Positions 15,785 through 24,965 are shown, counted from the stretch's first letter. The stretch: DNA of 64,000 nt from Agrobacterium sp. a22-2 (GCF_012276985.1 NZ_JAAXMM010000018.1:62001-126000); one strand, 5' to 3'. The notes: generated by a model not told the origin, from the letters alone. A program made the numbers and translations.

Positions 15785-17404
15785 TCAAGAATGCGCAACG
15801 TGCCGCGCCTTGGCCTTGTCAGAGCGCAGGTCAAGCGCATCGCCACTCGCCACAAGGTTGCCAGCCTGGCTTTTCAAGACACCACGCTGCAGCTTCTGCG
15901 TTGAACTGACCGGCAGCCGTTCGACAAACACCATGAACCCCGGCAGCTTGTGGTAGGACAGCCGGGCAGCGGCCGTGTGTAGAATGGCAAGCGCCCGGTC
16001 CCGCCCGGCGATTGCCGACGGCTTCAGCACCACGAAGGCAAACACCTCTTCGCCGCGGATATCATCGGGCACCGGCGCAACAGCTGCCGTCTCGATCATG
16101 GGATCGGCAAGAAGAGCAGCCTCCACTTCGAGAACCGCGATATTCTCGCCGCTGCGCCGCACGATGCTCTTCTTGCGATCGAAGAAATACAGCAGCCCGC
16201 CCTCGTCCTCGTAGACGACATCGCCGGTGTGGAACCAACCATCGGTCCAGGCCTCCTGCGTGGCGGCGGCATCGCCGAGATAGCCCGAGAAAAAGCCGCG
16301 CCGCGGATCGTCCCCTGCCGAGCGCACCAGAAGCTCGCCGGGCACCCGGCCGGCGACATCAAGGCCGGCATCGTCGACGATCCTGTATTGCATACCCTCA
16401 CGCGGTCGGCCGATGCAGCGCAGGCCCGGCTGATAGGCGTCGCGCGCCGTGGACGTCACGGCCGCCCCACCGGTCTCGGTCATCGCCCAGGCCTCGACGA
16501 TCGGCAGATTGAAGCGCTCTTCGAACGCCACCTTGTGGCGCGCATCGACGCCCGGTCCCAAGGTGAAGCGGGCCTTGTGCGCCCGCTCGGCATCGCTCAC
16601 CGGCAATTGCAGGAGAATGGCCGGGATGACGCCGAGGCAATGCACGATCGTCGCGCCGCTGTCAGTCACCGTCTGCCACCAGCGACTGGCATGGAACCGG
16701 TCGAGCGGCACGACAGCGCCGCCCTTGACGATCATGCCGACCGTGGTGCAGCCGAGCGCATTCATATGAAACATCGGCAGCGGCGTCAGCGCGATCTCGC
16801 AATCCTCTCCCATGTCGGCAATGCCGCCCTGGTTCACATACCAATCGGCCAGCGTCATGAAATAGGTATTGGTCAGGATGCAGGCCTTGGGCAGACCGGT
16901 GCTTCCAGACGTGAAGAGCAGCGCGCATTCCGTATCCGCAATGCCTTCGAATTCCGTCGCCGCGTCCGGGGCGGGAGCGATGGGCTGGCCGGGAAAGCAG
17001 ATGGCAACATCGCTGCACCCGGCAGTGTCCGCGAGCGCCGCAAACTCGGGCAAGGCGATTAGCAGCCGCGCCTTGGACACTTCCAGCTGGAAGCGAAGCT
17101 CCTCCGGCCGCATATCGGAATTGATCGGCACGATCGATACCCCGAGGCCGTTCAGCGCCAGCCAATGGACAAAAAACTCCGGGCGGTTCTGCAGCAAGAG
17201 CGCCACGCGGCAGCCCTGCCCATAGCCCGCCTGTCGAAAGGCTGCTTTCAGGGTTTCCACCGCCTCCAACACAGAACCGTAGGTCAGATGGAACCCATCC
17301 GGCGCATAAGGCAGGCCCGCACTGGCCGGCGCAATCAGGAACGGCAGGTCCGGTCGGCTGCGAGCCTTCTGTGCAAAGGCCAGGTAGGGCGTGACTATCG
17401 ACAT
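15785..17404 (-). CDS. Acyl-CoA ligase of the AMP-binding (ANL) family, aryl-CoA type
   Basis: A 539-residue adenylate-forming CoA ligase. The AMP-binding P-loop LLFTSGSTGLPKA lies at about residue 160, the adenine motif AWAMTETGG at about 310, and the hinge block DRKKSIVRRSGENI at about 410. GAGGA precedes ATG 17404, preferred over ATG 17428. It leads the long minus-strand cluster, divergent from a LysR gene. It is paralogous to the ligase at 34805-36481, with shared blocks such as HWLALN and PTPLPMFHMNALG-like segments. The likely substrate is an aromatic or indolic acid, but which one is not visible. Confidence 0.8.
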   Translation of the reverse strand: MSIVTPYLAFAQKARSRPDLPFLIAPASAGLPYAPDGFHLTYGSVLEAVETLKAAFRQAGYGQGCRVALLLQNRPEFFVHWLALNGLGVSIVPINSDMRPEELRFQLEVSKARLLIALPEFAALADTAGCSDVAICFPGQPIAPAPDAATEFEGIADTECALLFTSGSTGLPKACILTNTYFMTLADWYVNQGGIADMGEDCEIALTPLPMFHMNALGCTTVGMIVKGGAVVPLDRFHASRWWQTVTDSGATIVHCLGVIPAILLQLPVSDAERAHKARFTLGPGVDARHKVAFEERFNLPIVEAWAMTETGGAAVTSTARDAYQPGLRCIGRPREGMQYRIVDDAGLDVAGRVPGELLVRSAGDDPRRGFFSGYLGDAAATQEAWTDGWFHTGDVVYEDEGGLLYFFDRKKSIVRRSGENIAVLEVEAALLADPMIETAAVAPVPDDIRGEEVFAFVVLKPSAIAGRDRALAILHTAAARLSYHKLPGFMVFVERLPVSSTQKLQRGVLKSQAGNLVASGDALDLRSDKAKARHVAHS

Positions 17405-17525
17405 GCGGTCCTCGGTGCTCCCGATCATCAGATCACAATTACTATAAACTTCAAATACCTAAAATCGATCGCCTCATCCAATTCAATCGCGTTGCGAAAC
17501 TGATAGCCAATTGTTATCAATCGGC
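17405..17525. promoter_or_regulatory. Divergent promoter region, LysR and CoA ligase cluster
   Basis: This 121-bp AT-rich gap between the LysR gene and the minus-strand cluster holds GATA-N9-TATC (17502-17518, reading GATAGCCAATTGTTATC), which has LysR-box character and covers the LysR ribosome-binding zone, as expected for autorepression. CCTAAAATC at 17458-17466 resembles a half of the TATTTTAA-N2-TTAAAATA motif found elsewhere, but the other half does not match. Confidence 0.35.
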
Positions 17526-18413
17526 ATGGAGTTGAGACAAATCCAGTATTTCAAGGTGATCGCCGAAGAAGAGCATTTCGGCCGCGCCTCGACGCGCCTG
17601 CGCATCGCGCAACCGGCATTGAGCCGGCAGGTCAAACTGTTGGAAGCCGAACTGGGACTGGATCTGTTCGAGCGTCTGCCGCGTGGCGTTCGCTTGACGG
17701 CAGCTGGCGCAACCTTTCTCGGCCATTGCACGACGATCCTGCACGACCTTAGCCAGGCCGTGACGGCGACCAAGGCGGTCGCGGCCGGCAGCCAGGGCGT
17801 TCTGCGCTTGGGCTTCATCGAGGTCGCCGCCTGGAGCGGCATGATCCCGGAAACGCTTAGGACGTTTCGCAGGCGTTATCCCGCGGTCCGGCTGGAGCTC
17901 TCCGCCATGCCCAGCACCAGCCAGCTCATCGCGCTTAACGACGGCACGCTGGATGCCGGGTTTCTGTATAATCCGCCAGACGATCCGGCCCTTGTGTCGC
18001 TTCCGATGGCCGCGCATGGCCTGATGCTGGCGGTGCCCGCCGGTCATTCCCTGGCAGCGGAGCCCAGCATCACCCTAGACAGGCTGGCCAACCAGCCCTT
18101 CATCGGCTTTCGCCGTCAGGCAAGCCCCGTCTATCATGATCAACTGTCCGAAGCCCTGAACAGGGCCGGCTTCACGCCGACCATCCTGCAGGAAATGGAC
18201 AGCGAAGCGGACATGCTGGCGCTGGTCAATGCCGGAGCAGGCATCGCCTTCGTCAATTCCTGCCAGCGCTGGCGCTGTCCCGATGGCGTGATCCTGCACG
18301 CTCTGCCGCAATTGCAGGTCACCCTTCAGCTTGCTTTCGTCTATCGCCGGGACAGTGGCCTGCCGGCCCTTCCCCATCTCATCCGTCTGCTCGGCGAAAT
18401 CGACAGGACCTGA
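17526..18413 (+). CDS. LysR-family transcriptional regulator
   Basis: A 295-residue LysR regulator. The N-terminal helix-turn-helix (FGRASTRLRIAQPALSRQVKLLE, residues 20-42) is followed by a co-inducer domain from about 90. MELRQIQYF at ATG 17526 is the standard LysR beginning, so the start five codons upstream was rejected. It resembles the CatR/BenM branch (HFGRAS, ALSRQVK), members of which sense aromatic catabolites. Its divergent position implies control of the CoA ligase cluster and possibly of itself. Confidence 0.88.
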   Translation: MELRQIQYFKVIAEEEHFGRASTRLRIAQPALSRQVKLLEAELGLDLFERLPRGVRLTAAGATFLGHCTTILHDLSQAVTATKAVAAGSQGVLRLGFIEVAAWSGMIPETLRTFRRRYPAVRLELSAMPSTSQLIALNDGTLDAGFLYNPPDDPALVSLPMAAHGLMLAVPAGHSLAAEPSITLDRLANQPFIGFRRQASPVYHDQLSEALNRAGFTPTILQEMDSEADMLALVNAGAGIAFVNSCQRWRCPDGVILHALPQLQVTLQLAFVYRRDSGLPALPHLIRLLGEIDRT

Positions 18414-18471
18414 CCACGAGGATCCGTGCAGTGATCTGCCCCATGGCCAGTTTCGCCTTGCCGACCGGATA

Positions 18472-18489
18472 TAGTTTATGTTTAAAATA
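18472..18489. promoter_or_regulatory. Shared palindrome copy A, upstream of the aldolase operon
   Basis: TAGTTTAT-GT-TTAAAATA matches the window consensus TATTTTAA-N2-TTAAAATA at 14 of 16 positions. It is 73 bp upstream of the aldolase start. The full symmetric version is at 36775-36792. It is probably an operator of the same regulator. Confidence 0.5.
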
Positions 18490-18562
18490 AAATTTCCATC
18501 TGCGCCGCAGGTCACCGCGCGCCGCCTAAAGCCATTTTCCAGAGAAGAGATCGAGGATCAGA

Positions 18563-19321
18563 ATGAGCGGATTTCGTCAAAAATGCATCGGTTACGACCG
18601 GGTCATCGGCACCTTTGCAGCCATCCCGCACCCCGTGGCCATCGAGGTGACGGCCGCCAGCGGGCTTGATTTCATCTGCATCGACTGGGAACACAGCCAG
18701 ATCAGCCGCGAGCGCATCGAGGACCTGATCCGCGCTTCGGACGTCCATAAGGTTCCGGCCATGGTGCGGGTACCGGGGCATGCACCGGAATCGGTGGCTG
18801 CCGTGCTCGATGCTGGCGCTGCCGGTGTGCTGGTGCCGCGCGTCTCGACCGCCGCCCAGGCGAAGGCCGCCGTCATGGCGACCCGCTATCCGCCGATTGG
18901 CGAGCGCGGTGTCGGCCCCGGCCGCGCCGCGGCCTATGGCTACAAGATCCCGGATTACCTCAAATCGGCCAATGACAGCCTCGTGCTCGCCGTCCAGGTC
19001 GAGACTGCGGAAGGCCTCGCCAATGTCGAGGACATCGTCCAGGTCGAGGGCGTCGACGTGATCTTCATCGGCCCCGGCGATCTCTCCGTCTCCATCGATG
19101 CCATGGGGCCGGCCGGTCAGGACAAGCTCAACGCGGCGATCGAGACAATCACCAAGGCGGCGCGTGCAGCCGGCAAGGCCGTCGGCATCTTCCGTCCCTC
19201 TGCCGACGATATCGGCAAATGGTCGGCCGCCGGCATCAGCTTCTATCTGCTGGCCAGCGACACCATGTTCCTGGGGGCAAGCCTCGCCGCCGGCGCCGCC
19301 GCCGCACGCAACGCCAAGTAG
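18563..19321 (+). CDS. HpcH/HpaI-family class II aldolase
   Basis: A 252-residue aldolase of the HpcH/HpaI family, relatives of which cleave 4-hydroxy-2-oxo acids such as 4-hydroxy-2-oxoheptanedioate or 2-keto-3-deoxy-rhamnonate with a divalent metal. Visible motifs are ICIDWEHSQ (residues about 34-42), the RVP block, GERGVGPGRAAAYG, the metal-binding VQVETAEGL (E about 148) and IFIGPGDLSVS. It heads a three-gene plus-strand unit with a 2-hydroxyacid dehydrogenase and an MDR reductase, suggesting breakdown of a 2-oxo-4-hydroxy acid formed late in a pathway. Confidence 0.85.
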   Translation: MSGFRQKCIGYDRVIGTFAAIPHPVAIEVTAASGLDFICIDWEHSQISRERIEDLIRASDVHKVPAMVRVPGHAPESVAAVLDAGAAGVLVPRVSTAAQAKAAVMATRYPPIGERGVGPGRAAAYGYKIPDYLKSANDSLVLAVQVETAEGLANVEDIVQVEGVDVIFIGPGDLSVSIDAMGPAGQDKLNAAIETITKAARAAGKAVGIFRPSADDIGKWSAAGISFYLLASDTMFLGASLAAGAAAARNAK

Positions 19322-19332
19322 GACGAGAACCC

Positions 19333-20292
19333 ATGAAGATCATCAAGACGGATGGCATGCTGACGGTCGAGCCCGAGCAGATGGCCTATCTCGACGGCCT
19401 CGATATCGACTTCGTCGAAAAAACGCTGCTGACCGAAGACGCGCTGATTGCCGAATGCCGGGATGCCGATGCGCTGATGGTGCTGCGCGAGCCGATCACT
19501 GAGCGGGTGCTCGCGGCATTGCCGAAGCTCAAGGTCATCGGCCGGTTCGGCGTCGGCCTCGACACGATCGACGTCGATGCGGCGACAAGGGCCGGCGTCC
19601 AGGTCACCTATGTGCCGGATTCCAACCTGGACGAGGTCAGCACCCATGCCCTGGCGCTGATCCTGGCGCTGGTGCGTCGCCTGAAGCTCTATGACACGGC
19701 GGTGCGCAACGGTCGCTGGAAGGCACTGGCCGACGGCGAGGGCATCACCAGGCCCAGCCACCAGACGCTCGGCCTGATCGGCTTCGGCCAGATCGGCCGC
19801 CTGACGGCCAGAAAGGCCGCTGCCTTCGGATACAAGATCATCGCCTATGATCCGCACATGACCGCCGAACGCATCGCAGTGGAAGGTGCCGTGCCCGTCA
19901 GCCTCGACCAGCTGATCGACAGCGCCGACATCATCTCGCTGCACGTGCCCTTCACGCCGGAGACCCAGAACATCCTGTCGCGTGAAGTGATTGCACGGAT
20001 GCGCAAAGGTGCCATCGTCATCAACGTCTCGCGCGGCGGGCTGATAGACGAGGCTGCCCTTGCCGAAGCCCTGATCAGCGGACACATCGCGGCAGCCGGT
20101 CTCGACACGCTGGCAAGCGAGCCGCCGGAAACCGACAATCCTCTGCTGAAGCTGGACAATGTCCTGCTGTCTCCCCATGCCGCCCATTACTCCACCCAGT
20201 CCTATGCCGAGGTCCGCAGCAAGGTCTTTGCCGATGTGGTGGCGGTCCTGAAGGGCGAGGCGCCGAAATACCCCGTCAACCTGAAGAGCTGA
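19333..20292 (+). CDS. D-isomer-specific 2-hydroxyacid dehydrogenase
   Basis: A 319-residue NAD-dependent dehydrogenase. The Rossmann motif LGLIGFGQIGRLTARKA is at about residues 143-159. Catalytic residues fit the family: Arg in NVSRGGLIDE (about 236), Glu in LASEPPETD (about 265) and His in LSPHAAHYS (about 283). It starts 11 bp after the aldolase stop, at ATG 19333; a long upstream extension in the same frame is out-of-frame shadow of the aldolase. It may reduce a 2-oxo acid from the aldolase, or act as a glyoxylate/hydroxypyruvate reductase. Confidence 0.85.
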   Translation: MKIIKTDGMLTVEPEQMAYLDGLDIDFVEKTLLTEDALIAECRDADALMVLREPITERVLAALPKLKVIGRFGVGLDTIDVDAATRAGVQVTYVPDSNLDEVSTHALALILALVRRLKLYDTAVRNGRWKALADGEGITRPSHQTLGLIGFGQIGRLTARKAAAFGYKIIAYDPHMTAERIAVEGAVPVSLDQLIDSADIISLHVPFTPETQNILSREVIARMRKGAIVINVSRGGLIDEAALAEALISGHIAAAGLDTLASEPPETDNPLLKLDNVLLSPHAAHYSTQSYAEVRSKVFADVVAVLKGEAPKYPVNLKS

Positions 20293-20297
20293 GCGCG

Positions 20298-21230
20298 ATG
20301 AAAGCCTGCTTCTACCGCGCCTATGGCGGTCCCGAGGTCCTGCAATACGGGGACCTGCCGGACCCGGTTCTCGAAGCCGGACAGGTGCTGGTGCGTCTGT
20401 CGGCCGCAAGCGTCGCACCTCTCGACTGGAAGCTGCGCGCCGGGCTGCTACAGGCCCATTTCACGCCGGGATTCCCCAAAATTCCCGGCCGTGACGGCAC
20501 GGGCACGATCATCGCACTGGGACCTGAAAGCACGGACTTTGCCATTGGCGACCGGGTCTGCGTCATGGCGCCGCCGCCGCTGGCCGCCGGAACCTATGCC
20601 GAAAGAATCGCCTGCAACACAATAAACGTCGTGAAATTGCCCGATGCCATCTCGATGGAGGACGGTGCGGCGGTCGTCAACTCCGGCCTGTCCGCCTGGA
20701 TATCGGCGGTGCGCACGGCAGATATCAAGCCGGGGCAGAAGGTTCTGGTCCATTCCGGCGCCGGTGCCGTCGGCGGCCTGCTGGTGCAGTTCTGCCGACA
20801 TCTGGGGGCAGACGTCACCACCACCTGCCGCGACGGCAATCAGGACTATGTTTTGTCGCTCGGCGCCAGCCGCGCCATTGCCTACGACCGGGACGACTTC
20901 ACGACGATCGAGCCCCAGGACACCGTCTTCGATCTGGTCGGCGGCGCGGTTCATGATCGTTCCTACACGGTTCTGAAGCCGGGCGGTCACCTGGTCTGGC
21001 TGACGGCACTGCCGATCGTCGACCGCGGCGAAGAGTTCGGCGTCAGGGTATCCCGCGCCATGATCTCCGACGATGGCGAGGCCGTCTCGGCCATGCTGGA
21101 TCTGGTGGCAAAGGGCATCATCCGGCCGCAGATCTCCCACCTGATGCCACTGGCAGAGGCCCGAGAGGCCCAGACGATGATGGCCGCAGGCACGGTGACC
21201 CGCGGCCGCATCGTTCTGCAAATTCCCTGA
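20298..21230 (+). CDS. MDR-family quinone reductase/alcohol dehydrogenase-like protein
   Basis: A 310-residue medium-chain reductase of the zinc-free quinone oxidoreductase type. The N-terminal GroES-like domain (YGGPEVLQYGDLPDP, GRDGTGTI) lacks the Cys/His zinc ligands of alcohol dehydrogenases. The nucleotide motif VLVHSGAGAVGGLLVQ is at about residues 148-163. It follows the 2-hydroxyacid dehydrogenase by 5 bp, so it belongs to the same unit. Reduction of an activated C=C bond with NADPH is the family norm. Confidence 0.82.
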   Translation: MKACFYRAYGGPEVLQYGDLPDPVLEAGQVLVRLSAASVAPLDWKLRAGLLQAHFTPGFPKIPGRDGTGTIIALGPESTDFAIGDRVCVMAPPPLAAGTYAERIACNTINVVKLPDAISMEDGAAVVNSGLSAWISAVRTADIKPGQKVLVHSGAGAVGGLLVQFCRHLGADVTTTCRDGNQDYVLSLGASRAIAYDRDDFTTIEPQDTVFDLVGGAVHDRSYTVLKPGGHLVWLTALPIVDRGEEFGVRVSRAMISDDGEAVSAMLDLVAKGIIRPQISHLMPLAEAREAQTMMAAGTVTRGRIVLQIP

Positions 21231-21248
21231 AGACCGCGGCCCGTTCGA

Positions 21249-21959
21249 TCAGAGGACGGGCAGCACCGTATCGGTTGCCATCGGGAAATGCTTGTTGCCG
21301 CCCTCGAACGGCGGGAACGTGTGAAAGTCGGCCCGCATCTCGTGGCGCACCGGCGACTGCAGCGCCGCCTCCAGTGCTTGCGCGCTGTCGAACAGGATCC
21401 GGTTGCGCTGGATGTGGTCCACCCGCTCGAATGGCAAGGCCCCGCACCAGTCGACGCGGCTCAGGATTTCGATCGATCGGATGCCCGGGAACCTGCGCAT
21501 GATCGGCGGATGACCGGCGATATAGTGGGTCAGCCACAGATTGAGATCTTCGGCCGGCCCCGGATAGTGCACGACATAGGAACATGGCAGCGCCCCGGCC
21601 GGCGTTTTGATCACCACATCGTCGACGGGAAAATGCCTGACATACATGGCCTGTTGCGTAGCCTTTGCGCCGTCGAGACTGGACAGCAGGCCTGGCTCGG
21701 CAAGCGCCTGCAGATGTCCGATCCTGCTGACAGCCGCCTCCAGCGCCGGCAGGTCGCTGAAATGCAATTGCAGGCCGAAGGGTGGCGACGTGCCGTCGTG
21801 GTTGAACAGATCCTCGGCCGTTTCCGGCGTGTAGATCAAGCCTGAGGTCAAGCCGGGCGTCGCGGCGACGATCTCGCGGATCGCCGCCTTCTGCCCGGCA
21901 TCGACGGTAAGGTCAGCACCGGGCGGATTGTCGAAAAACAGGAGATAGGCGAATGTCAT
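21249..21959 (-). CDS. EthD-like dimeric alpha/beta-barrel protein with two related halves
   Basis: A 236-residue protein that looks like two ferredoxin-like (dimeric alpha/beta barrel) halves. The second half carries CSYVVHYPGP, then HYIAGHPPIMRRFPGIRSIE (residues about 145-165), a pattern of EthD/antibiotic-monooxygenase-type small proteins, and ends with PFEGGNKHFPMATD. It starts 16 bp after the dctM-like gene on the same strand, so it is co-transcribed with the TRAP transporter. The function is not established; a cofactor-free oxygenase, isomerase or lyase acting on the imported compound is possible. Confidence 0.55.
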   Translation of the reverse strand: MTFAYLLFFDNPPGADLTVDAGQKAAIREIVAATPGLTSGLIYTPETAEDLFNHDGTSPPFGLQLHFSDLPALEAAVSRIGHLQALAEPGLLSSLDGAKATQQAMYVRHFPVDDVVIKTPAGALPCSYVVHYPGPAEDLNLWLTHYIAGHPPIMRRFPGIRSIEILSRVDWCGALPFERVDHIQRNRILFDSAQALEAALQSPVRHEMRADFHTFPPFEGGNKHFPMATDTVLPVL

Positions 21960-21975
21960 GGGGGGAACCTATCTT

Positions 21976-23286
21976 CTAGATCAGGCTGGGAAGGAACAGG
22001 GCGATCTGCGGGAAGATCGCGATCAGGACGATCAGCAGCAGGGTCAGCGCGATATAGGGTGCGGCCGAGAGCGCAACCGTCTTGAGCGATGTGCCCTTTG
22101 GCGCCACCCCGAGCATGATGAACAGCAGCATGCCGAAAGGCGGTGTCGTGAAGCCGACCTCGTATGCGAGCAGCAGCATCAGGCCGAACCAGACCGTGTC
22201 AAAGCCATATTGCATGGCAATCGGCATGAAGATCGGCAGGGTGATCAGCATCATCGATACCTGGTCCATGAACATGCCGAGGATCAGGATCACGACGATC
22301 ATCATGAAGAGGATGCCGAACGGTCCCATATCGAAACCGGTGATGAACTGGATGAAACCGCTAGAGGCGCCGGAGAAGGCGAAGATCTGCGAGAAGGTCG
22401 TGGAGGCCGAGATGATCAGGAAGGTCATGCCGGTGACCTTCATGGCATCGTCCAGCGACTTCCAAAGCACCCGCCAGCTGAACTTGCGGTAGACGACCAG
22501 CAAGAGGGCTACGCCCGCGCAGCCGAGACCCGCCGATTCCGTCGGCGTGGCGATGCCGAGAATGATCGTGCCGACGACCATGAACACCAGGAAACCCATC
22601 GGGATGATGTTGACCAGTACGGCTTTGAGCTTTTCCATGCCGCTGGTCTGCGGCACGGGATATTGCGGCGCCGCTTCCGGATCGATCTTCGTCTGAACAA
22701 AGATCAGTACGCCAAACATCATGACGAGCAACAGACCCGGAATCACACCGGCAATTAGCAGCGCCCCAACATCGATCTGCGCCAGCGAGCCGAGCAGCAC
22801 GCCGAGCGACGATGGCGGGATGATGACCGCCAGGCTGCCGGCGCCGAGGATCGGGCCATAGGCCATATGCGGCTTGTAGTTGCGGCGCAGCATTTCAGGC
22901 GCCATCAGCGACCCCATCATGCCGGCATTGGCAAGGCTGGAACCTGAAAGTGCTGCAAAGACGGCGCCGGCCGCCAGGACCACATAAGACAGGCGGCCCC
23001 GCAGATTGCCGATCGCCAGATCGAGCGCGTAAATGACCTTCTCCCCTAGGCCCGAGCGGAAATAGAGACTGCCCATAACCAGGAACATCGGCAGCGGCGC
23101 CAGGGCATAGGTCGAGACCGCGTCGGAGAAATTCGCAACCATCTGCGTGACGCCGGTGGCGCCACCGAAGAACAGGAATAGGCCGATGATGTTGGTGATG
23201 AAGAAGGCGAAAGCCACCGGCAGGCCCAGACCCATGAACACCAGGATGGAACCAACGAGGAAAGCGAAGGGATAAAACCAGCCCAT
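21976..23286 (-). CDS. TRAP transporter large membrane subunit (DctM family)
   Basis: A 436-residue integral membrane protein with about 12 hydrophobic segments, starting MGWFYPFAFLVGSILVFMG. Family blocks include SGSSLANAGMMGSLM (residues about 118-132), IIPPSSLGVLLG and the late GFTTPPFGMLLF. It is the ion-driven transport subunit that works with the DctQ and DctP partners encoded upstream. It begins 3 bp after the small subunit's stop. Confidence 0.9.
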   Translation of the reverse strand: MGWFYPFAFLVGSILVFMGLGLPVAFAFFITNIIGLFLFFGGATGVTQMVANFSDAVSTYALAPLPMFLVMGSLYFRSGLGEKVIYALDLAIGNLRGRLSYVVLAAGAVFAALSGSSLANAGMMGSLMAPEMLRRNYKPHMAYGPILGAGSLAVIIPPSSLGVLLGSLAQIDVGALLIAGVIPGLLLVMMFGVLIFVQTKIDPEAAPQYPVPQTSGMEKLKAVLVNIIPMGFLVFMVVGTIILGIATPTESAGLGCAGVALLLVVYRKFSWRVLWKSLDDAMKVTGMTFLIISASTTFSQIFAFSGASSGFIQFITGFDMGPFGILFMMIVVILILGMFMDQVSMMLITLPIFMPIAMQYGFDTVWFGLMLLLAYEVGFTTPPFGMLLFIMLGVAPKGTSLKTVALSAAPYIALTLLLIVLIAIFPQIALFLPSLI

Positions 23287-23289
23287 GGA

Positions 23290-23802
23290 TCAGAGACCTT
23301 CCACTTCAAGCGGATCGAGATTGTAGAGCGTATCGAAACCCAGCAGGTATCGGAGCCATTCGATTGCCGACAGGAAGAAGCCGATCATGATGGGCAGGAA
23401 AACGCCCCATTTTGGCATGTCGAAGGTGCGGGTTTCGTAGTCACCGCTCTGGATTGCCCCGATGAAGGAACTGAGGGCAATGCCGCCGAGATAGAGACAC
23501 AGGGCGATGCAGGTCAGATAGACCAGTTTCTCCAGGACGATCCGACCGGCCGGTGGAAAGAGGTTGCGCAGGAACTCCACGAAAACATGCCCCTTGATAT
23601 GCACCAGCCACGGCATCGGCAGGAAAGCCGAATAGAGCAGGATATATTCGGAGCCGGAGATCGCCCAGGAAAGGGGCCGGAATCCGAAATTGCGGACGGC
23701 AACGTCGGCGACGACAAACACGACCATCAAACCGATCATCACTTTCGTCAGCGCAGCCAGGGCCTCGCTCAGTTTGCCGGTAAGATCGAAAAACACTTTC
23801 AT
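23290..23802 (-). CDS. TRAP transporter small membrane subunit (DctQ family)
   Basis: A 170-residue protein with four predicted membrane helices (about residues 20-40, 55-72, 95-115 and 138-158). The start is ATG 23802 (MKVFFDLTG), preceded by GAAGG; a further upstream ATG in the frame has no such site. DctQ proteins pair with the large subunit. A 185-bp gap with a strong hairpin separates it from the upstream binding-protein gene, which should let the binding protein be made in excess. Confidence 0.85.
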   Translation of the reverse strand: MKVFFDLTGKLSEALAALTKVMIGLMVVFVVADVAVRNFGFRPLSWAISGSEYILLYSAFLPMPWLVHIKGHVFVEFLRNLFPPAGRIVLEKLVYLTCIALCLYLGGIALSSFIGAIQSGDYETRTFDMPKWGVFLPIMIGFFLSAIEWLRYLLGFDTLYNLDPLEVEGL

Positions 23803-23950
23803 GGGTCTAACCTTCAGGATTCGCAGGCGGTTCGGCACGACAACGGCCCACCCCTGCCTGCATCAGGTTCACTCCTGCATGCTTGCAGGAATTCGAGAAT
23901 GGGCGGATCCTGTTGCCTCTGCCGCGTGCGGGGGCTTTCAAAAACCATTC

Positions 23951-23975
23951 GGGCCGGAGACTTGGTCACCGGCCC
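23951..23975 (-). terminator. Attenuator-like hairpin between dctP-like and dctQ-like genes
   Basis: GGGCCGG (23951-23957) and CCGGCCC (23969-23975) form a 7-bp GC stem with an 11-base loop. On the minus strand it directly follows the binding-protein gene and is followed by GAATGGTTTTTG. A second stem, TCCTGCA-TGCT-TGCAGGA, lies about 80 bp further on. They probably reduce transcription into the membrane genes or stabilise the upstream mRNA. Confidence 0.5.
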
Positions 23976-23987
23976 GTTAAAGTTGGA

Positions 23988-24965
23988 TCAGGGAAAGAGC
24001 TTGCGAAGCGCTTCGACATTGGTCGGATCGCGTTCTGCCATCCGGTCCCAGCTGGCTTTTGCAGCCGTTGCAAGAAACTTTTCGCGACCGGCGCCGGTCA
24101 TCTCGACGACCTTCTGTCCGCCATCGATCATGACTTTTGCCAGGCGATCTGTCTCAGCCACCATGGCGTCATAGCTCTCGCGCTCATAGGCGATCGCCGC
24201 ATCGTTGAGGATCTTCTGGGCTTCCGGGCTCAGCGAATCCCATTTGGCCTTGTTCATCGAGACCAGCACGTCGACCTGGAAGAAGGAGGGATCGACGCGG
24301 TATTTGGTGAACTTGTCCCAGCCGAAGGATGCATAGCCCATGATGGGATAGGCATTGCCGTTGATCACGCCACGCTCGAGCGAGGTGTAGACGTCGCCCG
24401 CATTCTGAACGATGACGGTCGTGCCCAGCGCTTCGAAGAACTGGCGATAGAGCGGCGAGGACCGCAGCGTCAGCTTGGAAAAGTCGATCGACCCGTCCGG
24501 CGTCATCTCCGGCTCGTTGACCGTGAAGATGTGGAAGCCGGTGCCGGCGTCGATATGGGCGAGCAGATGGGCATTGCCTTTCTTCTCGTAAATGCTGTTG
24601 ATCAGATCCCAGCCGCCATTGGCGCGAACGTCCCACGGCTTGGCCGTCGAGGCAGAGAACACTTCGCCTTCCGGCACCATTTCGAGGTAGAGGCCGGCCG
24701 GCGCATTGACCAGATCGACAAGGCCGCTTTTCTGAGCCGTTCCGAGCTGCGGGTTTGGAATGACTTCCGGCCCCCCGCGCACATTGATCTGCACCACACC
24801 CTTGCCCGCTTCGTTGACCTTGGCCACGAATTTCAGGAAGCTCTGCGCAAAGCCGTTCTGCGCTGGAGTGAAATGCACGGCATTCAGCACGACTTCTTCG
24901 GCATGGACCGCGGTCGCAAAGCCGCCGAGCAGGGCGGCGAAGGCAAGAGCCTTGAGATAACGCAT
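23988..24965 (-). CDS. TRAP transporter substrate-binding protein (DctP family)
   Basis: A 325-residue periplasmic binding protein. The first 22 residues (MRYLKALAFAALLGG...AVHA) are a signal peptide with an Ala-x-Ala cleavage site before EEVVLN. GAGGAG precedes ATG 24965. The DctP signature region includes NAVHFTPAQNGFAQSF, the conserved Arg in SKLTLRSSPLYRQFFEALG (about 152), which in the family binds substrate carboxylates, and ERGVINGNAYPI. The ligand is probably a carboxylic acid; the context suggests an aromatic or indolic acid, but this is inference. Confidence 0.9.
   Translation of the reverse strand: MRYLKALAFAALLGGFATAVHAEEVVLNAVHFTPAQNGFAQSFLKFVAKVNEAGKGVVQINVRGGPEVIPNPQLGTAQKSGLVDLVNAPAGLYLEMVPEGEVFSASTAKPWDVRANGGWDLINSIYEKKGNAHLLAHIDAGTGFHIFTVNEPEMTPDGSIDFSKLTLRSSPLYRQFFEALGTTVIVQNAGDVYTSLERGVINGNAYPIMGYASFGWDKFTKYRVDPSFFQVDVLVSMNKAKWDSLSPEAQKILNDAAIAYERESYDAMVAETDRLAKVMIDGGQKVVEMTGAGREKFLATAAKASWDRMAERDPTNVEALRKLFP

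Noticed and set aside
17449..17466. Possible further copy of the shared palindrome in the LysR/CoA ligase gap
   Set aside because: Only the right half (CTAAAATC) is similar; the left half matches at about 2 of 8 positions.
3262..18413. A classical iac or iad indole-acetate degradation locus
   Set aside because: No Rieske dioxygenase, IacA-type or IadDE-type genes were found; only MarR, isatin-hydrolase-like and flavin reductase genes overlap with those loci.
18563..19321. Assigning the aldolase to rhamnose catabolism because of the rha genes
   Set aside because: The rha operon is 40 kb away and uses a kinase route; the aldolase is in a separate unit with dehydrogenases near the aromatic cluster.
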